Assembly: GCA_032622095.1 (NCBI GenBank)
Contig: CP136061.1
Coordinates: 67,089,127 to 67,153,126 of the forward strand
Length of the DNA: 64,000 bases
DNA from: Siphonodentalium dalli
Taxonomy: Eukaryota > Mollusca > Scaphopoda > Gadilida > Siphonodentaliidae
Direction: 5' to 3'
In this document: positions 21,911 through 34,599 of the stretch, piece by piece
Position numbering within the stretch: position 1 is the stretch's first letter
How the letters are laid out: every line of letters starts with the position of its first letter
Notes under the pieces: model-generated
What the model was told of the DNA's origin: nothing
The model's database searches: none
What the model saw: the letters and a program-made list of their open reading frames with translations, nothing else
Translations under genes and position numbers: made by a program

Positions 21911-23512
21911 CTAGAATGCACTCAGAGAGATGCCAACGTGCGCAAAAATGTAATAAACAATAATTTAAATAATAATTTCACTGTATTTTACTTAATTTAT
22001 TTAATTTAATTTAATGTTAGCAAAAAAAGACAATTACCATTTCTCATTTCATCACAGATAAAAGGCAAATTACTATATTAATCATTTAAGTAATTAAAAC
22101 CAATTCCATGTTGCCGAAAGGATGAGACTTTAATATCGATTACATTTTTTTCAGCGGCGTATTTTCATTTTCATTTTCCGATAGTCAAAGTTTACCAAAG
22201 GAGCAATTATAAGAAATAATTAATACTATTTGTGTAAATATTGATAGCAGCCAATATGCAACAATAAATATAAATAATTAATCAATAATTAATCAATAAC
22301 GATCATTTTATGTAATAATAAACTCTTCAAACGGTGTTTGTGTCAACAAATGCGTTTTGTTTTGTGTTACGTCATTCGTCGTATTTGACCCGGAACTCGG
22401 CTGAAGGTTAGGCTATTCAGCATATTGCGTCGAATTACGAAATCGCGTTTTGAATGTCTCTCTTTTCCCGCACGATAATAAGAGGTCTTCGCACGAACCA
22501 AAAATGATAAAACTTCCCAATTATAAGTAAAAATACCCAAATGAAGGAGTCTATGTATTCAAACGGAATTGCCGTGACAAATCAGGTTTCATATCATCAT
22601 ATCGTTATTTAAGTTACTAATATCCATCAAAATCTAGACGCGACAGTGACTAAAACCAAGAGAATAGCCATTTAAAAGTCACGCGACGGTTCGTTTTCTG
22701 ATAAAAGACACGCGACGGTTCGTTCCCGATGGAGTCTATAGACTCTTTGATGTAGAGTTCTGATGGAGAAAATGTAGGTCGATCTATTTTTGTCATAACT
22801 CTGACGTATTTTGACCTGGGAGAAAAAATCGAAATCGAGGCTCACTACGAGCATGCCAGTTTTAAATATAGAAACAGGGAATCCTGACAAATGGCGATAT
22901 CGGCGACAAACAAATAATCGAAAACAACACATAAAATAAACATAGCAAAAACGCGGCACAATAAAAATGTCAGAACGCCACGAGGTTTTACGTCGTTTTT
23001 GGTGACGACATGGAGTGTGACACCAACCTACGAATCTGTCTGATCGCCATACTGTTGCGCGAGCGCACGTAACTAGAATGCACTCAGAGAGATGCCAACG
23101 TGCGCAAAAATGTAAGAAAAAATAATTAAAAAAATAATTTCACTGTATTTTACTTAATTTATTTAATTTAATTTAATTTAATGTTAGCAAAAAAAGACAA
23201 TTACAATCTTCAATAATTTTATTTAGGGGATAACAGTGTGGTGTTTTGTGATTTCGGAAAGGTACATGGCGAATATACTGTGGCAAATTTAGTTAATGTG
23301 CGACGGCACTGTTATCCCCACTCTAATGCTCTTCGAACTTAAAAATGTTATTTAGACAAACAAATGGCTCGTAATTATCAACGAAATGTGCGGCCATACT
23401 CCGTAACGTCGCCGGCATGTGCTGCGTAAGGGTGACGTCATGGAGTGAAATCGGTAGGGTGACACCAACCTACGAATCTGACTGATCGCCATACTGTTGC
23501 GCGAGCGCACGT
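21911..23512. mobile_element. Insertion in Helitron copy 1, two head-to-tail units
   Basis: Copy 7 is continuous across this point (33457-33465), so ~1.6 kb was inserted into copy 1. The insert starts CTAGAATGCACTCAGAGAG and ends GTTGCGCGAGCGCAC. The same end-to-start junction recurs internally at 23060-23080, joined by GTAA. A ~1.16 kb unit is thus followed by a shortened ~0.44 kb unit. The flanks GTAATAAA and GTAATAAC may be target duplications. The element class is unknown. Confidence 0.6.
23226..23322. repeat. Small inverted repeat in the second insert unit
   Basis: GGGGATAACAGTG and CACTGTTATCCCC, 13 bp perfect arms, enclose ~70 bp. It may be a nested MITE. Confidence 0.7.
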
Positions 23513-23743
23513 AATAACATGTTGATTTTGTTGCGTTCCAAATGTGCATGCATATATGCGGGGTGGGGTGGGGGTACAAAGTACAGTTTTAGTTCAATAA
23601 AGTGTTCCCACGTGCCTCCGGTGAACGAGAAGTGTAACCAATCCATTGCTAATACAGAAATGACTATGTTATTCATTACCGCAGAGACCAGAAAGTAACG
23701 AAGAACATTTATATACCCGTCATTTTGACGGGCAATCCCCTAG

Positions 23744-25238
23744 TCTATATATATAAAACCCGTCGTCTGTGTGTGTGTGTATGTGTGTGTGTGTGTGTGT
23801 GTATAACTCGGTCACGCTTTTGGCGCGTTTATAACTTTTCAACCATGCGCCCAATGTGGCCCAAATTTGTACCACAACATATAGTGTGTCATAAAAGGTG
23901 ACTCACCAATTTTCACGCCGATTGGTCAAAGCAAACCTGAGATCTAACATGGTCCCCAAATGCAGCATTTGCACTCAAGTAGACACTATTTCTTATGGCG
24001 TTTGTCGAAATGACGTCATTGACGTCGAACGCAAACCAACACTTGCTTTGCTATTGTAGGCGAAACTTCACGCGTTGTTGGAAATAGGCGCTAAATTAAT
24101 GTGTCAGTTCAGGTTCAGTGTGAATTTAGGTAACGAATGTTGATTTTGTCGCGGAAGTGCATGTATAGTGGGGTGTAGAGTCAAGACTCGAACGTTCTAC
24201 CGTCGTTGGGAATGGGTGGATGTAGTGGTGTGCAGAGTCAAGACTCGAACGTTCGTCGTTGGGAATGGGTGCTAATATGGTATTTTAATTTGCCAGTTGG
24301 GTTTGAACATAAGTAAAGAATGCTGTCTTTGATACGAAAGTTGTGCATTGAGTGTGGAATCGAAGGAGTACCGGTATACACGGAAGATGGCGAATGGACA
24401 CAGTCTGACCTCCCGCCAGTGGGTACCGTGAACTCAGTAAATTCGCCGGAACTCAGTTGGAAAAAATCACATTCCCGGGACAGGCCTAATAATAGGGCCT
24501 ACAGTGCGAAGCTCACTAAGGGGCTGCAGACCCATCCCCCGCTAAATATAGGTTCCGAATAGAGCCTGTTTCAGTTAGTATGCATATGTGCATGCATATA
24601 CGTGGGTTGGGGAGATGATGATGGGGGCAAAAATACAGTTTTATTGAAACAAAGTTTTCATACAAATGGGCCGCGCAATGCATGGCGTGTGATCATTAGG
24701 CTGCATGCTGAATACGGGTTTCAAAGGGGGTCCGTTTAAAATGTACTGCAAGCTCCCTATATGTGCGCGAAGCTCACGCAGTTCCAGATCATATATAATG
24801 TGCGCGATGCGCAGAAAGGGACTGTAGACCCCTCCCCGCTTAATAAAGTCTCCCGATTTGAGCCTGTTTCAGTATAGATAAAGTACAATATTTTGATTGT
24901 TGCGTTCCATTTGTGCAGAATACAGGTTCCAAAGTGGGTCAATTCAAAATGTGCAACTAGCTCCCAAATGAAGGCTCCTGAATTGAGTATGTTTCAGTTG
25001 GTGCATATATAGTAGTATTTAAATAATATACTGATTTTGTTTCGTTCAATATGTGCATGCGCATATACATGTAGACTGGGTGTGTATAAATACAGTTTTA
25101 GTGAAATAAAGTGTTCCAACGCGCATCCAGTAACAAAACAAGAGAAGCATGACCATTCCATGTGTCCATGAAAGCGGACACTAGAAAATGACAAAGAACA
25201 TTTATATACCCGTCATTTTGTGACGGGCAACCCCCTAG
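23744..25238 (+). mobile_element. Helitron copy 2 (1.5 kb)
   Basis: It begins directly after CTAG of copy 1, has a long (TG)n tract, and carries a CRE palindrome TGACGTCA followed by TTGACGTCGAACG-type text. It ends CCCGTCATTTTGTGACGGG plus CAACCCCCTAG. It is shorter than copies 3-6 because it has fewer internal ~300 bp repeats. Confidence 0.85.
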
Positions 25239-27036
25239 TCTATATATATATAACCCGTCGTCTGTGTGTGTATCTGTGTATCTGTGTTTGTGTGTGTGAG
25301 GGTGTGTGTGTGAGGGTGTGTGTGTGTGTGTGTAACTCGGTCACGCCTTTGGCGCGTTTATAACTTTTCAACCATACGTCCAATGTGGCCCAAATTTGTA
25401 CCACGACCTATAGTGTGTCATAGAAGATGACTCACCGAATTTCACGCCGAATGGTCAAAGCAAACCTGAGATCTAACGTGGTCCCCAAATGCAGTATTTG
25501 CACTCAAGTAGACACTATTTCTTATGACGTTTGTCCAAATGACGTCATTGACGTCGAACGCAAACCAACACTTGCTTTGCTATTGTAGGCGAAACTTCCA
25601 TGCGCTCAACCAAAGCGTTGTTGGAAATAAGCGCTAAATTAATGTGTCAGTTCAGGTTCGTTGTGAATTTAGATAACGAATGTTGATTTTGTCGCGGAAG
25701 TGCATGTATAGTGGGGTGTAGTCAAGACTCGAACGTTCTACCGTCGTTGGGAATGGGTGGATGTAGTGGGGTGCAGAGTCAAGACTCGAACGTTCGTCGT
25801 TGGGCATGGGTGCTAATATGGTATTTTAATTCGCCAGTCGGGTTTGAACATAAGTAAATAATGCTGTCTTTGGCACGAAAGTTGTGCATTGAGTGTGGTA
25901 TCGAATGAGTACCGGTATACACGGAAGATGGCGAATGGACAGTCTGACCTCCCGCCAGTGGGTACCGTGAACTCGCCAAACTCAGTTAGAAAAATCACAT
26001 TCACGGGACAGGCCTAATAATAGGGACTGCAGTGTAAACAATACTGCCGACGCTAATTAATGTTCTTTTAATCTTTCGGTTGAGTGCAAATCTGATAAAA
26101 GAATAAATGTTTAAAAGATCACAATGTGCGCGAAGCGCACGCAGTTTAAATTCATATAATGTGCGCGAAGCTCACTAAGGGACTGCAGGCCCCCCGCTAA
26201 ATAAAGGTTCCGAATAGAGCCTGCTTCGGTTAGTAGGCCCTATAGATAAAGTAAAATATCTTGATTGTTGCGTTCCATATGTGCCTGCATATACGTGGTT
26301 TGGGGAGATGATGGTGGGGCAGAAATATAGTTTTATTGAAATAAAGTGTTCATACAAATGGGCCGCGCAGTGCAGGGCGTGTGATCATTATAGGCTGCAT
26401 GCTGAATACAGCTTCCAAAGGGATTCCGTTTAAAATGTGCTGCAAGCTCCCTATATATATGTGCATGAAGCTTACGCAGTTTATGATCATATAATGTGCG
26501 CGTTGCACAGAAAGGGGTTGTAGACCCCTCCCCGCTAAATAAAGTCTCCCGAATTGAGCCTGTTTCAGTATGGATAAAGTACAATATTTTTATTGTTGCG
26601 TTCCATATGTGCATGCACATACATGGGTTGGGGAGATGAGGTGGGGGTAAAACATACAATTTTATTGAAAAGTGTTCATACAAATGGACCGCACAGAGCA
26701 GGCGTGTGATAATTAGGCGGCATGCGGAATACAGGTTCCAAAGTGGGTCCGTTAAAAATGTGCAACAAGCTCCCGAAGGCTCCTGAATTGAGTATGTTTC
26801 AGTCGGTGCATAGTAGTATTTAAATAATATGCTGATTTTGTTTCGTTCAATATGTGCATGCGCATATGTAGACTGGGTGCGTAGAAATACAATTTTAGTT
26901 AAATAAAGTGTTCCAACGTGCATCCAGTCATAAAAAAAAGAGAAGAATGACCATTCCATGTGTCAATGAAAGCGGACACTAGAAAATAACAAAGCACATT
27001 TATATACCCGTCATGTTGTGACGGGCAACCCCCTAG
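25239..27036 (+). mobile_element. Helitron copy 3 (1.8 kb)
   Basis: Same ends as copy 2; the hairpin loop carries a T-to-G change (CATGTTG). It has three internal diverged ~300 bp repeats, each with CATATGTGCATGC-like text, GGGTTGGGGAGATG, a poly-T tract, CAAATGG-CCGC and GAATACAGGTTCC. The long minus-strand open frame across these repeats (26333-26959) is repeat-driven and not a gene. Confidence 0.85.
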
Positions 27037-28817
27037 TCTATATATATAAAACCCGTCGTCTATGTGTGTATCTGTGTATCTGCGTGTGTGTGTGTGTATA
27101 ACTCGGTCACGCTTTTGGCGCGTTTATAACTTTATAACCATGCGTCCAATGTGGCCCAAATTTCTACCACTGCCTATAGTGTGTCATAAAAGGTGACTCA
27201 CCAAATTTCACGCCGATTGGTCCGAGCAAATCTGAGATCTAACATGGTCCCCAAATGCAGTATCTGCACTCATGTAGACACTATTTCTTATGACGTTTGT
27301 CAAAATGACGTCATTGACGTCGAACGCAAACCAACATTTGCTTTGCTATTGCAGGCGAAACGTCCATGCGCTCAACCAAAGCGTTGTTGGAAATAAGCGC
27401 TAACTTAATGTGTCAGTTCAGGTACATTGTGAATTTAGATAACGAATGTTGATTTTGTCGCGGAAGTGCACGTATAGTGGGGTGTAGTCAAGACTCGAAC
27501 GTTCTACCGTCGTTGGGAATGGGTGGATGTGGTGGGGTGCAGAGTCAAGACTCGAACGTTCGTCGTTGTCATGGGTGCTAATTATAATATGGTATTTTAA
27601 TTTGCCAGTTGGGTTTGAACATAAGTAAATAATGCTGTCTTTGATACGAAAGTTGTGCATTGAGTGTGGTATCGAAGGAGTGTGCCTACCAGTATACACG
27701 GAAGATGGCGAATGGACAGTCTGACCTCCCGCCAGTGGGTACCGTGAACTCAGTAAATTGACCAAACTCAGTTAGAAAAATCACATTCCCGGCACAGGCC
27801 TAATAATAGGGTCTACAGTGTAAACAATACTGCCGACGCTAATTAATGTTCTTTTAATCTTTCGGTTGAGTGCAAATCTGATAAAAGAATAAATGTTTAG
27901 AAGATCACAATGTGCGCGAATCGCACGCAGTTTAAATTCATATAATGGGCGCGAAGCTCACTAAGGGGCTGCAGACCCCTCCCCCGCTAAATAAAGGTTC
28001 CGAATAGAGCCTGTTTCAGTTATTAGGCCCTATAGATAAAGTAAAATATCTTGATTGTAGCGTTCTATATGTGCTTGCATATACGTGGGTTGGGGAGATG
28101 ATGGTGGGGGGGGGATACAGTTTTGTTGAAATAAAGTTTTCATACAAATGGGCCGCGCAATGCATGGCGTGTGGTCATTAGGCTGCATCCTGAATACAGG
28201 TTCCAAAGGGGGTCCGTTTAAAATGTGCTGCAAGCTCCCTATATGTGCGCGAAGCTCACGCAGTTCAAGATCATATATAATGTGCGCGATGCGCAGAAAG
28301 GGGCTGTAGACCCCTCCCCGGTGAATAAAGTCTCCCGAATTGAGCCTGTTTCAGTATAGATAAAGTACAATATTTTGATTGTTGCGTTCCATATGTGCAT
28401 GCATATACATGGGTTGGGGAGATGGGGGTGAGGGTAAAAAATACAATTTTATTGAAAAGTTTTCATACAAATGGACCGCACAGTGCAGGCGTGTTATAAT
28501 TAGGCGGCATGCTGAATACAGGTTCCAAAGTGGGTCCGTTCAAAATGTGCAACAAGCTCCCAAATGAAGGCTCCTGAATTGAGTACGTTTCAGTTGGTGC
28601 ATAGTAGTATTTAAATAATATACTGATTTTGTTTCGTTCAATATGTGCATGCGCATATGTAGACTGGGTGGGTAGAAATACAGTATAAAGTGTTCCAACG
28701 CGCATCCAGTAACAAAAAAAGAGAAGCATGACCATTCCATGTGTCCATGAAAGCGGACACTAGAAAATGACAAAGAACATTTATATACCCGTCATTTTGT
28801 GACGGGCAACCCCCTAG
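27037..28817 (+). mobile_element. Helitron copy 4 (1.78 kb)
   Basis: Nearly identical to copy 5; only a few substitutions and a poly-G length change (near 28105) are visible. The ends are TCTATATATATA and CAACCCCCTAG. Confidence 0.87.
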
Positions 28818-30604
28818 TCTATATATATAAAACCCGTCGTCTGTGTGTGTATCTGTGTATCTGCGTGTGTGTGTGTGTATAACTCGGTCACGCTTTTGGC
28901 GCGTTTATAACTTTATAACCATGCGTCCAATGTGGCCCAAATTTCTACCACTGCCTATAGTGTGTCATAAAAGGTGACTCACCAAATTTCACGCCGATTG
29001 GTCCGAGCAAATCTGAGATCTAACATGGTCCCCAAATGCAGTATCTGCACTCATGTAGACACTATTTCTTATGACGTTTGTCAAAATGACGTCATTGACG
29101 TCGAACGCAAACCAACATTTGCTTTGCTATTGCAGGCGAAACGTCCATGCGCTCAACCAAAGCGTTGTTGGAAATAAGCGCTAACTTAATGTGTCAGTTC
29201 AGGTACATTGTGAATTTAGATAACGAATGTTGATTTTGTCGCGGAAGTGCACGTATAGTGGGGTGTAGTCAAGACTCGAACGTTCTACCGTCGTTGGGAA
29301 TGGGTGGATGTGGTGGGGTGCAGAGTCAAGACTCGAACGTTCGTCGTTGTCATGGGTGCTAATTCTAATATGGTATTTTAATTTGCCAGTTGGGTTTGAA
29401 CATAAGTAAATAATGCTGTCTTTGATACGAAAGTTGTGCATTGAGTGTGGTATCGAAGGAGTGTGCCTACCAGTATACACGGAAGATGGCGAATGGACAG
29501 TCTGACCTCCCGCCAGTGGGTACCGTGAACTCAGTAAATTGACCAAACTCAGTTAGAAAAATCACATTCCCGGCACAGGCCTAATAATAGGGCCTACAGT
29601 GTAAACAATACTGCCGACGCTAATTAATGTTCTTTTAATCTTTCGGTTGAGTGCAAATCTGATAAAAGAATAAATGTTTAGAAGATCACAATGTGCGCGA
29701 ATCGCACGCAGTTTAAATTCATATAATGTGCGCGAAGCTCAGTAAGGGGCTGCAGACCCCTCCCCCGCTAAATAAAGGTTCCGAATAGAGCCTGTTTCAG
29801 TTATTAGGCCCTATAGATAAAGTAAAATATCTTGATTGTAGCGTTCTATATGTGCTTGCATATACGTGGGTTGGGGAGATGATGGTGGGGGGGGGGGGGA
29901 AATACAGTTTTGTTGAAATAAAGTTTTCATACAAATGGGCCGCGCAATGCATGGCGTGTGGTCATTAGGCTGCATCCTGAATACAGGTTCCAAAGGGGGT
30001 CCGTTTAAAATGTGCTGCAAGCTCCCTATATGTGCGCGAAGCTCACGCAGTTCGAGATCATATATAATGTGCGCGATGCGCAGAAAGGGGCTGTAGACCC
30101 CTCCCCGGTGAATAAAGTCTCCCGAATTGAGCCTGTTTCAGTATAGATAAAGTACAATATTTTGATTGTTGCGTTCCATATGTGCATGCATATACATGGG
30201 TTGGGGAGATGGGGGTGAGGGTAAAAAATACAATTTTATTGAAAAGTTTTCATACAAATGGACCGCACAGTGCAGGCGTGTTATAATTAGGCGGCATGCT
30301 GAATACAGGTTCCAAAGTGGGTCCGTTCAAAATGTGCAACAAGCTCCCAAATGAAGGCTCCTGAATTGAGTACGTTTCAGTTGGTGCATAGTAGTATTTA
30401 AATAATATACTGATTTTGTTTCGTTCAATATGTGCATGCGCATATGTAGACTGGGTGGGTAGAAATACAGTATAAAGTGTTCCAACGCGCATCCAGTAAC
30501 AAAAAAAGAGAAGCATGACCATTCCATGTGTCCATGAAAGCGGACACTAGAAAATGACAAAGAACATTTATATACCCGTCATTTTGTGACGGGCAACCCC
30601 CTAG
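28818..30604 (+). mobile_element. Helitron copy 5 (1.79 kb)
   Basis: Almost the same sequence as copy 4. The longer G run at about 29887-29898 accounts for most of the 6 bp length difference. This is the youngest duplication in the array, or an assembly effect. Confidence 0.87.
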
Positions 30605-30625
30605 TCTATATATATAAAACCCGTC

Positions 30626-30665
<40 letters not shown>

Positions 30666-32423
30666 ATCTGTGTATATGTGTGTGTGTGTGTAACTCGGTC
30701 ACGCTTTTGGCGCGTTTATAACTTTTTAACCATGCGTCCAATGTGGCCCAAATTTGTACCACTGCATATAGTGTGTCATAAAAGGTGACTCACCAAATTT
30801 CACGCTGATTGGTCTGAGAAAACCTGAGATCTAACATGGTCCCCAAATGCAGTATCTGCACTCAAGTAGACACTATTTCTTATGACGTTTGTCCAAATGA
30901 CGTCATTGACGTCGAATGCAAACCAACACTTGCTTTGCTATTGTAGGCGAAACGTCCATGCGCTCAACCAAAGCGTTGTTGGAAATAAGCGCTAACTTAA
31001 TGTGTCAGTTCAGGTACATTGTGAATTTAGATAACGAATGTTGATTTTGTCGCGGAAGTGCATGTATAGTGGGGTGTAGTCAAGACTCGAACGTTCTATC
31101 GTCGTTGGGAATGGGTGGATGTAGTGGGGTGCAGAGTCAAGTCTCGAACGTTCGTCGTTGGGCATGGGTACTAATTCTAATATGGTATTTTTATTCTATT
31201 TTAATTTGCCAGTTTGGTTTGAACATAAGTAAATAATGCTGTCTTTGATACGAAAGTTGCGCATTGAGTGTGGTATCGAATGAGTACCAGTATACACGGA
31301 CGATGGCGAATGACAGTCTGACCTCCCGCCAGTGGGTACCGTGAACTCAGTAAATTCGCCAAACTCAGTTAGAAAAATCACATTCTCGGGACAGGCCTAA
31401 TAATAGGGCCTACAGTTTAAGCAATTCTGCCGACGCTAATTAATGTTCTTTTAATCTTTCGGTTGAGTGCAAATCTGATAAAAAAAAAATGTTTAAAAGA
31501 TCACACTGAGCGCGAAGCGCACGCAGTTTAAATTCACATAATGTGCGCGAAGCTCACTAAGGGGCTGCAGATCCCTCCCCCGCTAAATAAAGGTTCCGAA
31601 TAGAGCCTGTTTCAGTTAGTAGGCCCTATAGATAAAGTAAAATATCTTGATTGTTGCGTTCCATATGTGCATGCATATACGTGGGTTGGGAAGATGATGG
31701 TGGGGGCAAAAATAGTTTATTGAAATAAAGTTTTCATACAAATGGGCCGCGCAATGCATGGCGTGTGATCATTAGGCTGCATGCTGAATACAGGTTCCAA
31801 AGGGGGTCCGTTTAAAATGTGCTGCAAGCTCCCTGTATGTGCGCGAAGAGCACGCAGTTCAAGATCATATATAATGTGCGCGATGCGCAGAAAGGGGCTG
31901 TAGACCCCTCCCCGCTGAATAAAGTCTCCCGAATTGAGCCTGTTTCAGTATAGATAAAGTACAATATTTTGATTGTTGCGTACCATATGTGCATGCATAT
32001 ACATGGGTTGGGGAGATGGGGGTGGGGGTAAAAAATACAATTTTATTGAAAAGTGTTCATACAAATGGACCGCACAGTGCAGGCGTGTGATAATTATAGG
32101 CGGCATGCGGAATACAGGTTCCAAAGTGGGTCCGTTCAAAATGTGCAACAAGCTCCCAAATGAAGGCTCCTGAATTGAGTATGTTTCAGTTGGTGCATAG
32201 TAGTATTTAAATAATATACTGATTTTGTTTCGTTCAATATGTGCATGCGCTTATGTATAGACTGGGTGTATAGAAATACAGTGTTAGTGAAATAAAGTGT
32301 TCCAACGCGCACCCAGTAACGAAAAAGAGAAGCATGACCATTCCATGTGTCCATGAAAGCGGACACTAGGAAATGACAAAGAACATTTATATAGCCGTCA
32401 TTTTGTGACGGGCAACCCCCTAG
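30605..32423 (+). mobile_element. Helitron copy 6 (1.8 kb)
   Basis: It has the longest (TG)n tract, at about 30629-30692. The 3' stem is damaged (AGCCGTCA facing TGACGGG), so the terminal hairpin is one pair weaker than in its neighbours. Confidence 0.85.
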
Positions 32424-33675
32424 TCTATATATATAAAACCCGTCGTCTGGCTGTGTATCTGTGTGTGTGTATCTGTGTATAACTCGGTCACGCTTTTGGC
32501 GCGCTTATAACTTTTCAACAATGCGCCCAATTGTGCCCAAATTTGTACCACGACCTATAGCATGTCGTAGAAGGTGGCTCACCAAATTTCACGCCGATTG
32601 GTCAAAGCAAACCTCAGATCTAACATGGTCCCCAAATGCAGTATTTGCACTCAAGTAAACACTATTTCTTATGACGTTTGTCGAAATGACGTCATGTGAC
32701 GTCGTACGAAAACCCAAACTTGCGTTGCTATTGTATTGACGAAATTTCCATGCGCTCTACCAAATCGTTGTTGAAAATGGGCGCTATAAATTAATTGTCA
32801 GACAAGGTGGAGTGTGAATATAATTAATGCATGTTGCTTTTGTCGTGGAAGTGCATGGCGTGTAGAGTCGATGCTAGAACGTTCTATGCCATCGTTAGAA
32901 ATGGGTGCTAAATGGTCTTATAACATGCCACTTCAGTGTGAATATAAGTAATGGATTGTCTCTTTGTTATGAAAGTTGTGCATTGTGTGTGGAATCGAAG
33001 GAGTACTTATACGGAAGACGGCAAATTGATAAATAACGTTTTATGCAATATAAAGATGGACGCGAAGTGGGCAAATGGGCCGCAGTACAAGGGTCCATGG
33101 CCTTAGGCCTACAGGCATATACGCTTCTGAATAAAAGCTCCCAAAGGGAGCCTGTTTAAGATCATAATGCATGTGCGCGAAACGGATAGAGGGACTGCAG
33201 ACCACTCGGTTGCTGAATAAAGGCTTACTGGAATATATATAATAGTAATAAAGAACTATAAGTTGATTTTGTTGCATTCCATATGCGCATGCATATAAGT
33301 GGGTGGTAGTGGAATCTACAGTTTTTTTTGTGAAAATAAAAGTGTTCCCGAGCCATAGGCTCATATAGGGCTATAGCGCACAAAGGGACCCTTTCGCCGC
33401 CGAATAAATGTGCTCCCAAATGGAGTCTATTTCAGTTAGTAAATACAGTAATAAATACATGTTGATTTTGTTGCGTTCTAAATGTACATGCATGTATGTG
33501 GGGTAGGGTGGGAGTACAATTTTATTTCAATAAAGTGTTCCCACGCGCCTCCGGTGAAAGAGAAGTATGACCAATCCATTGCTAATATAGGAATGATAAT
33601 GTGTTCATGACCGCGGAGACCAGAAAGTAACGAAGAACATTTATATACCCGTCATTTTGACGGGCAATCCCCTAG
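32424..33675 (+). mobile_element. Helitron copy 7 (1.25 kb)
   Basis: Same subfamily as copy 1 (CATGTGACGTCGTACG, short-loop hairpin, CAATCCCCTAG end). It lies at the right edge of the array and is followed by host TATGATAATA. Confidence 0.85.
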
Positions 33676-34010
33676 TATGATAATAAACTTTCTTCTGAAA
33701 GTCCCATACTAAATGATGGGCAAAAGAAGTTGATAAATCACGATATCTACCTGGTTGTTCTATAAATAGGCAAGATGGGTTAATAACAAGATCACGCGAC
33801 GTGATTTTCGGATGTTCAATTAACTACAAGTGATTTGCGGATGTTCATGACAATGTAGTGATGTTTGGTAATATATGTATTGTTTTTTTAATTTTGACTT
33901 GTTGAAAAACATTGTTTTGCATTTTATGGATTTATATATATGGGTCAGTAAGGTAGTTCAAGCCTAATGGGATTGATAGCATTGGTGGATCATATACTAA
34001 AACACTTATT

Positions 34011-34137
34011 GCATGGTTTCGAGGTTGACATGGGGATTTATCAACCCTTGGAAGTTAATATTCACCTCGGCCTGCGGCCTCGGTGAATATTAACTTCCAA
34101 GGGTTGATAAATCCTCATGTCAACCTCGAAACCTTGC
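34011..34137. repeat. 127 bp near-perfect palindrome
   Basis: The arms run from GCATGGTTTCGAGGTTGACA to its complement ending CCTCGAAACCTTGC. They meet at CCTCGGCC-TGC-GGCCTCGG. Only a few mismatches are seen in ~60 bp arms. Probably a foldback MITE; the preceding 33676-34010 shows nothing else. Confidence 0.88.
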
Positions 34138-34278
34138 AAAAAATGTATAATATACCGTCCAATCAAATTGTGAAGATCACGACAAATTTCAATAGAATAG
34201 AATAGTCCTTTTTGTTAAATTATATAATTTTAATGCGTTCTAGTGCATTGACCTTCTGACAAATATGTACATCCACAG

Positions 34279-34581
34279 GAACGCAAGGTATACTGAGTGT
34301 TACAATCGCTCGGCAGTGCACGAAGATATGCAGACATCATTGGATTACGGAGCAACATCACACAAGAATGAAATATTGAAAATTAGGACCACGGAGGTTG
34401 ATTCGGCCACCGGTAAAACAGGATATCGCACTCAGAACTTCAAACTGAAAGTCACAATGACGGCAAATACTCTGTTCGGATCGAACGTGATACTCCATGT
34501 TCTCCAATGAGCGACCAACATGATTTTGGACTCAGTGATCTATCATTGTGCGATGAAAATGATATTTTTATTCCAAAGTGA
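34279..34581 (+). CDS. Doubtful terminal exon, unknown protein
   Basis: It follows ACATCCACAG (AG 34277-34278). One frame is open to 34510. A second frame, starting near 34430, reads GKYSVRIERDTPCSPMS then DFGLSDLSLCDENDIFIPK and stops at 34579-34581. The second has the look of a real acidic C-terminus. If both are genuine, a frameshift or sequencing error lies near 34420-34440. No family was recognised and no upstream exon was found, so this is only a candidate. Confidence 0.25.
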
Positions 34582-34599
34582 CTTTGTAGTTTAAACAGT

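Larger units (their letters stand above)
20950..23743 (+). mobile_element. Helitron copy 1 (2.8 kb, with insertion)
   Basis: Same subfamily as copy 7: it carries GACGTCATGTGACGTCGTAC, and its 3' hairpin has a shorter loop (CCCGTCATTTTGACGGG). It is lengthened by the inserted sequence at 21911-23512, which copy 7 lacks. Confidence 0.85.
20950..33675 (+). mobile_element. Array of seven abutting non-autonomous Helitrons
   Basis: Each unit starts TCTATATATATA-AAACCCGTCG and ends with a hairpin CCCGTCA-(loop)-TGACGGG, then 6-8 bases and CTAG. The next TC follows with no spacer. The array sits between A (20949) and T (33676). These are the defining Helitron traits: 5'-TC, 3' hairpin before CTRR, insertion between A and T, and no target duplication. 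No Rep/helicase frame is present, so rolling-circle machinery would be supplied in trans. A (TG)n tract right after the 5' end, and the ACCCGTC at the 5' end echoing the 3' stem, recall HINE/DINE-type Helentron relatives. Confidence 0.88.

Noticed and set aside
26333-26959. 208-codon minus-strand open frame in Helitron copy 3
   Set aside because: It spans internal ~300 bp repeats and is not preserved as one frame in the other copies.
27418-27765. 115-codon minus-strand frame repeated at 29199-29546
   Set aside because: Conserved only because Helitron copies 4 and 5 are nearly identical. Other copies break it.
20950-33675. LTR retrotransposon or satellite explanation for the array
   Set aside because: No LTR, primer site or Gag-Pol. 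The units have asymmetric TC...hairpin-CTAG ends and sit between A and T, which fits Helitrons better.
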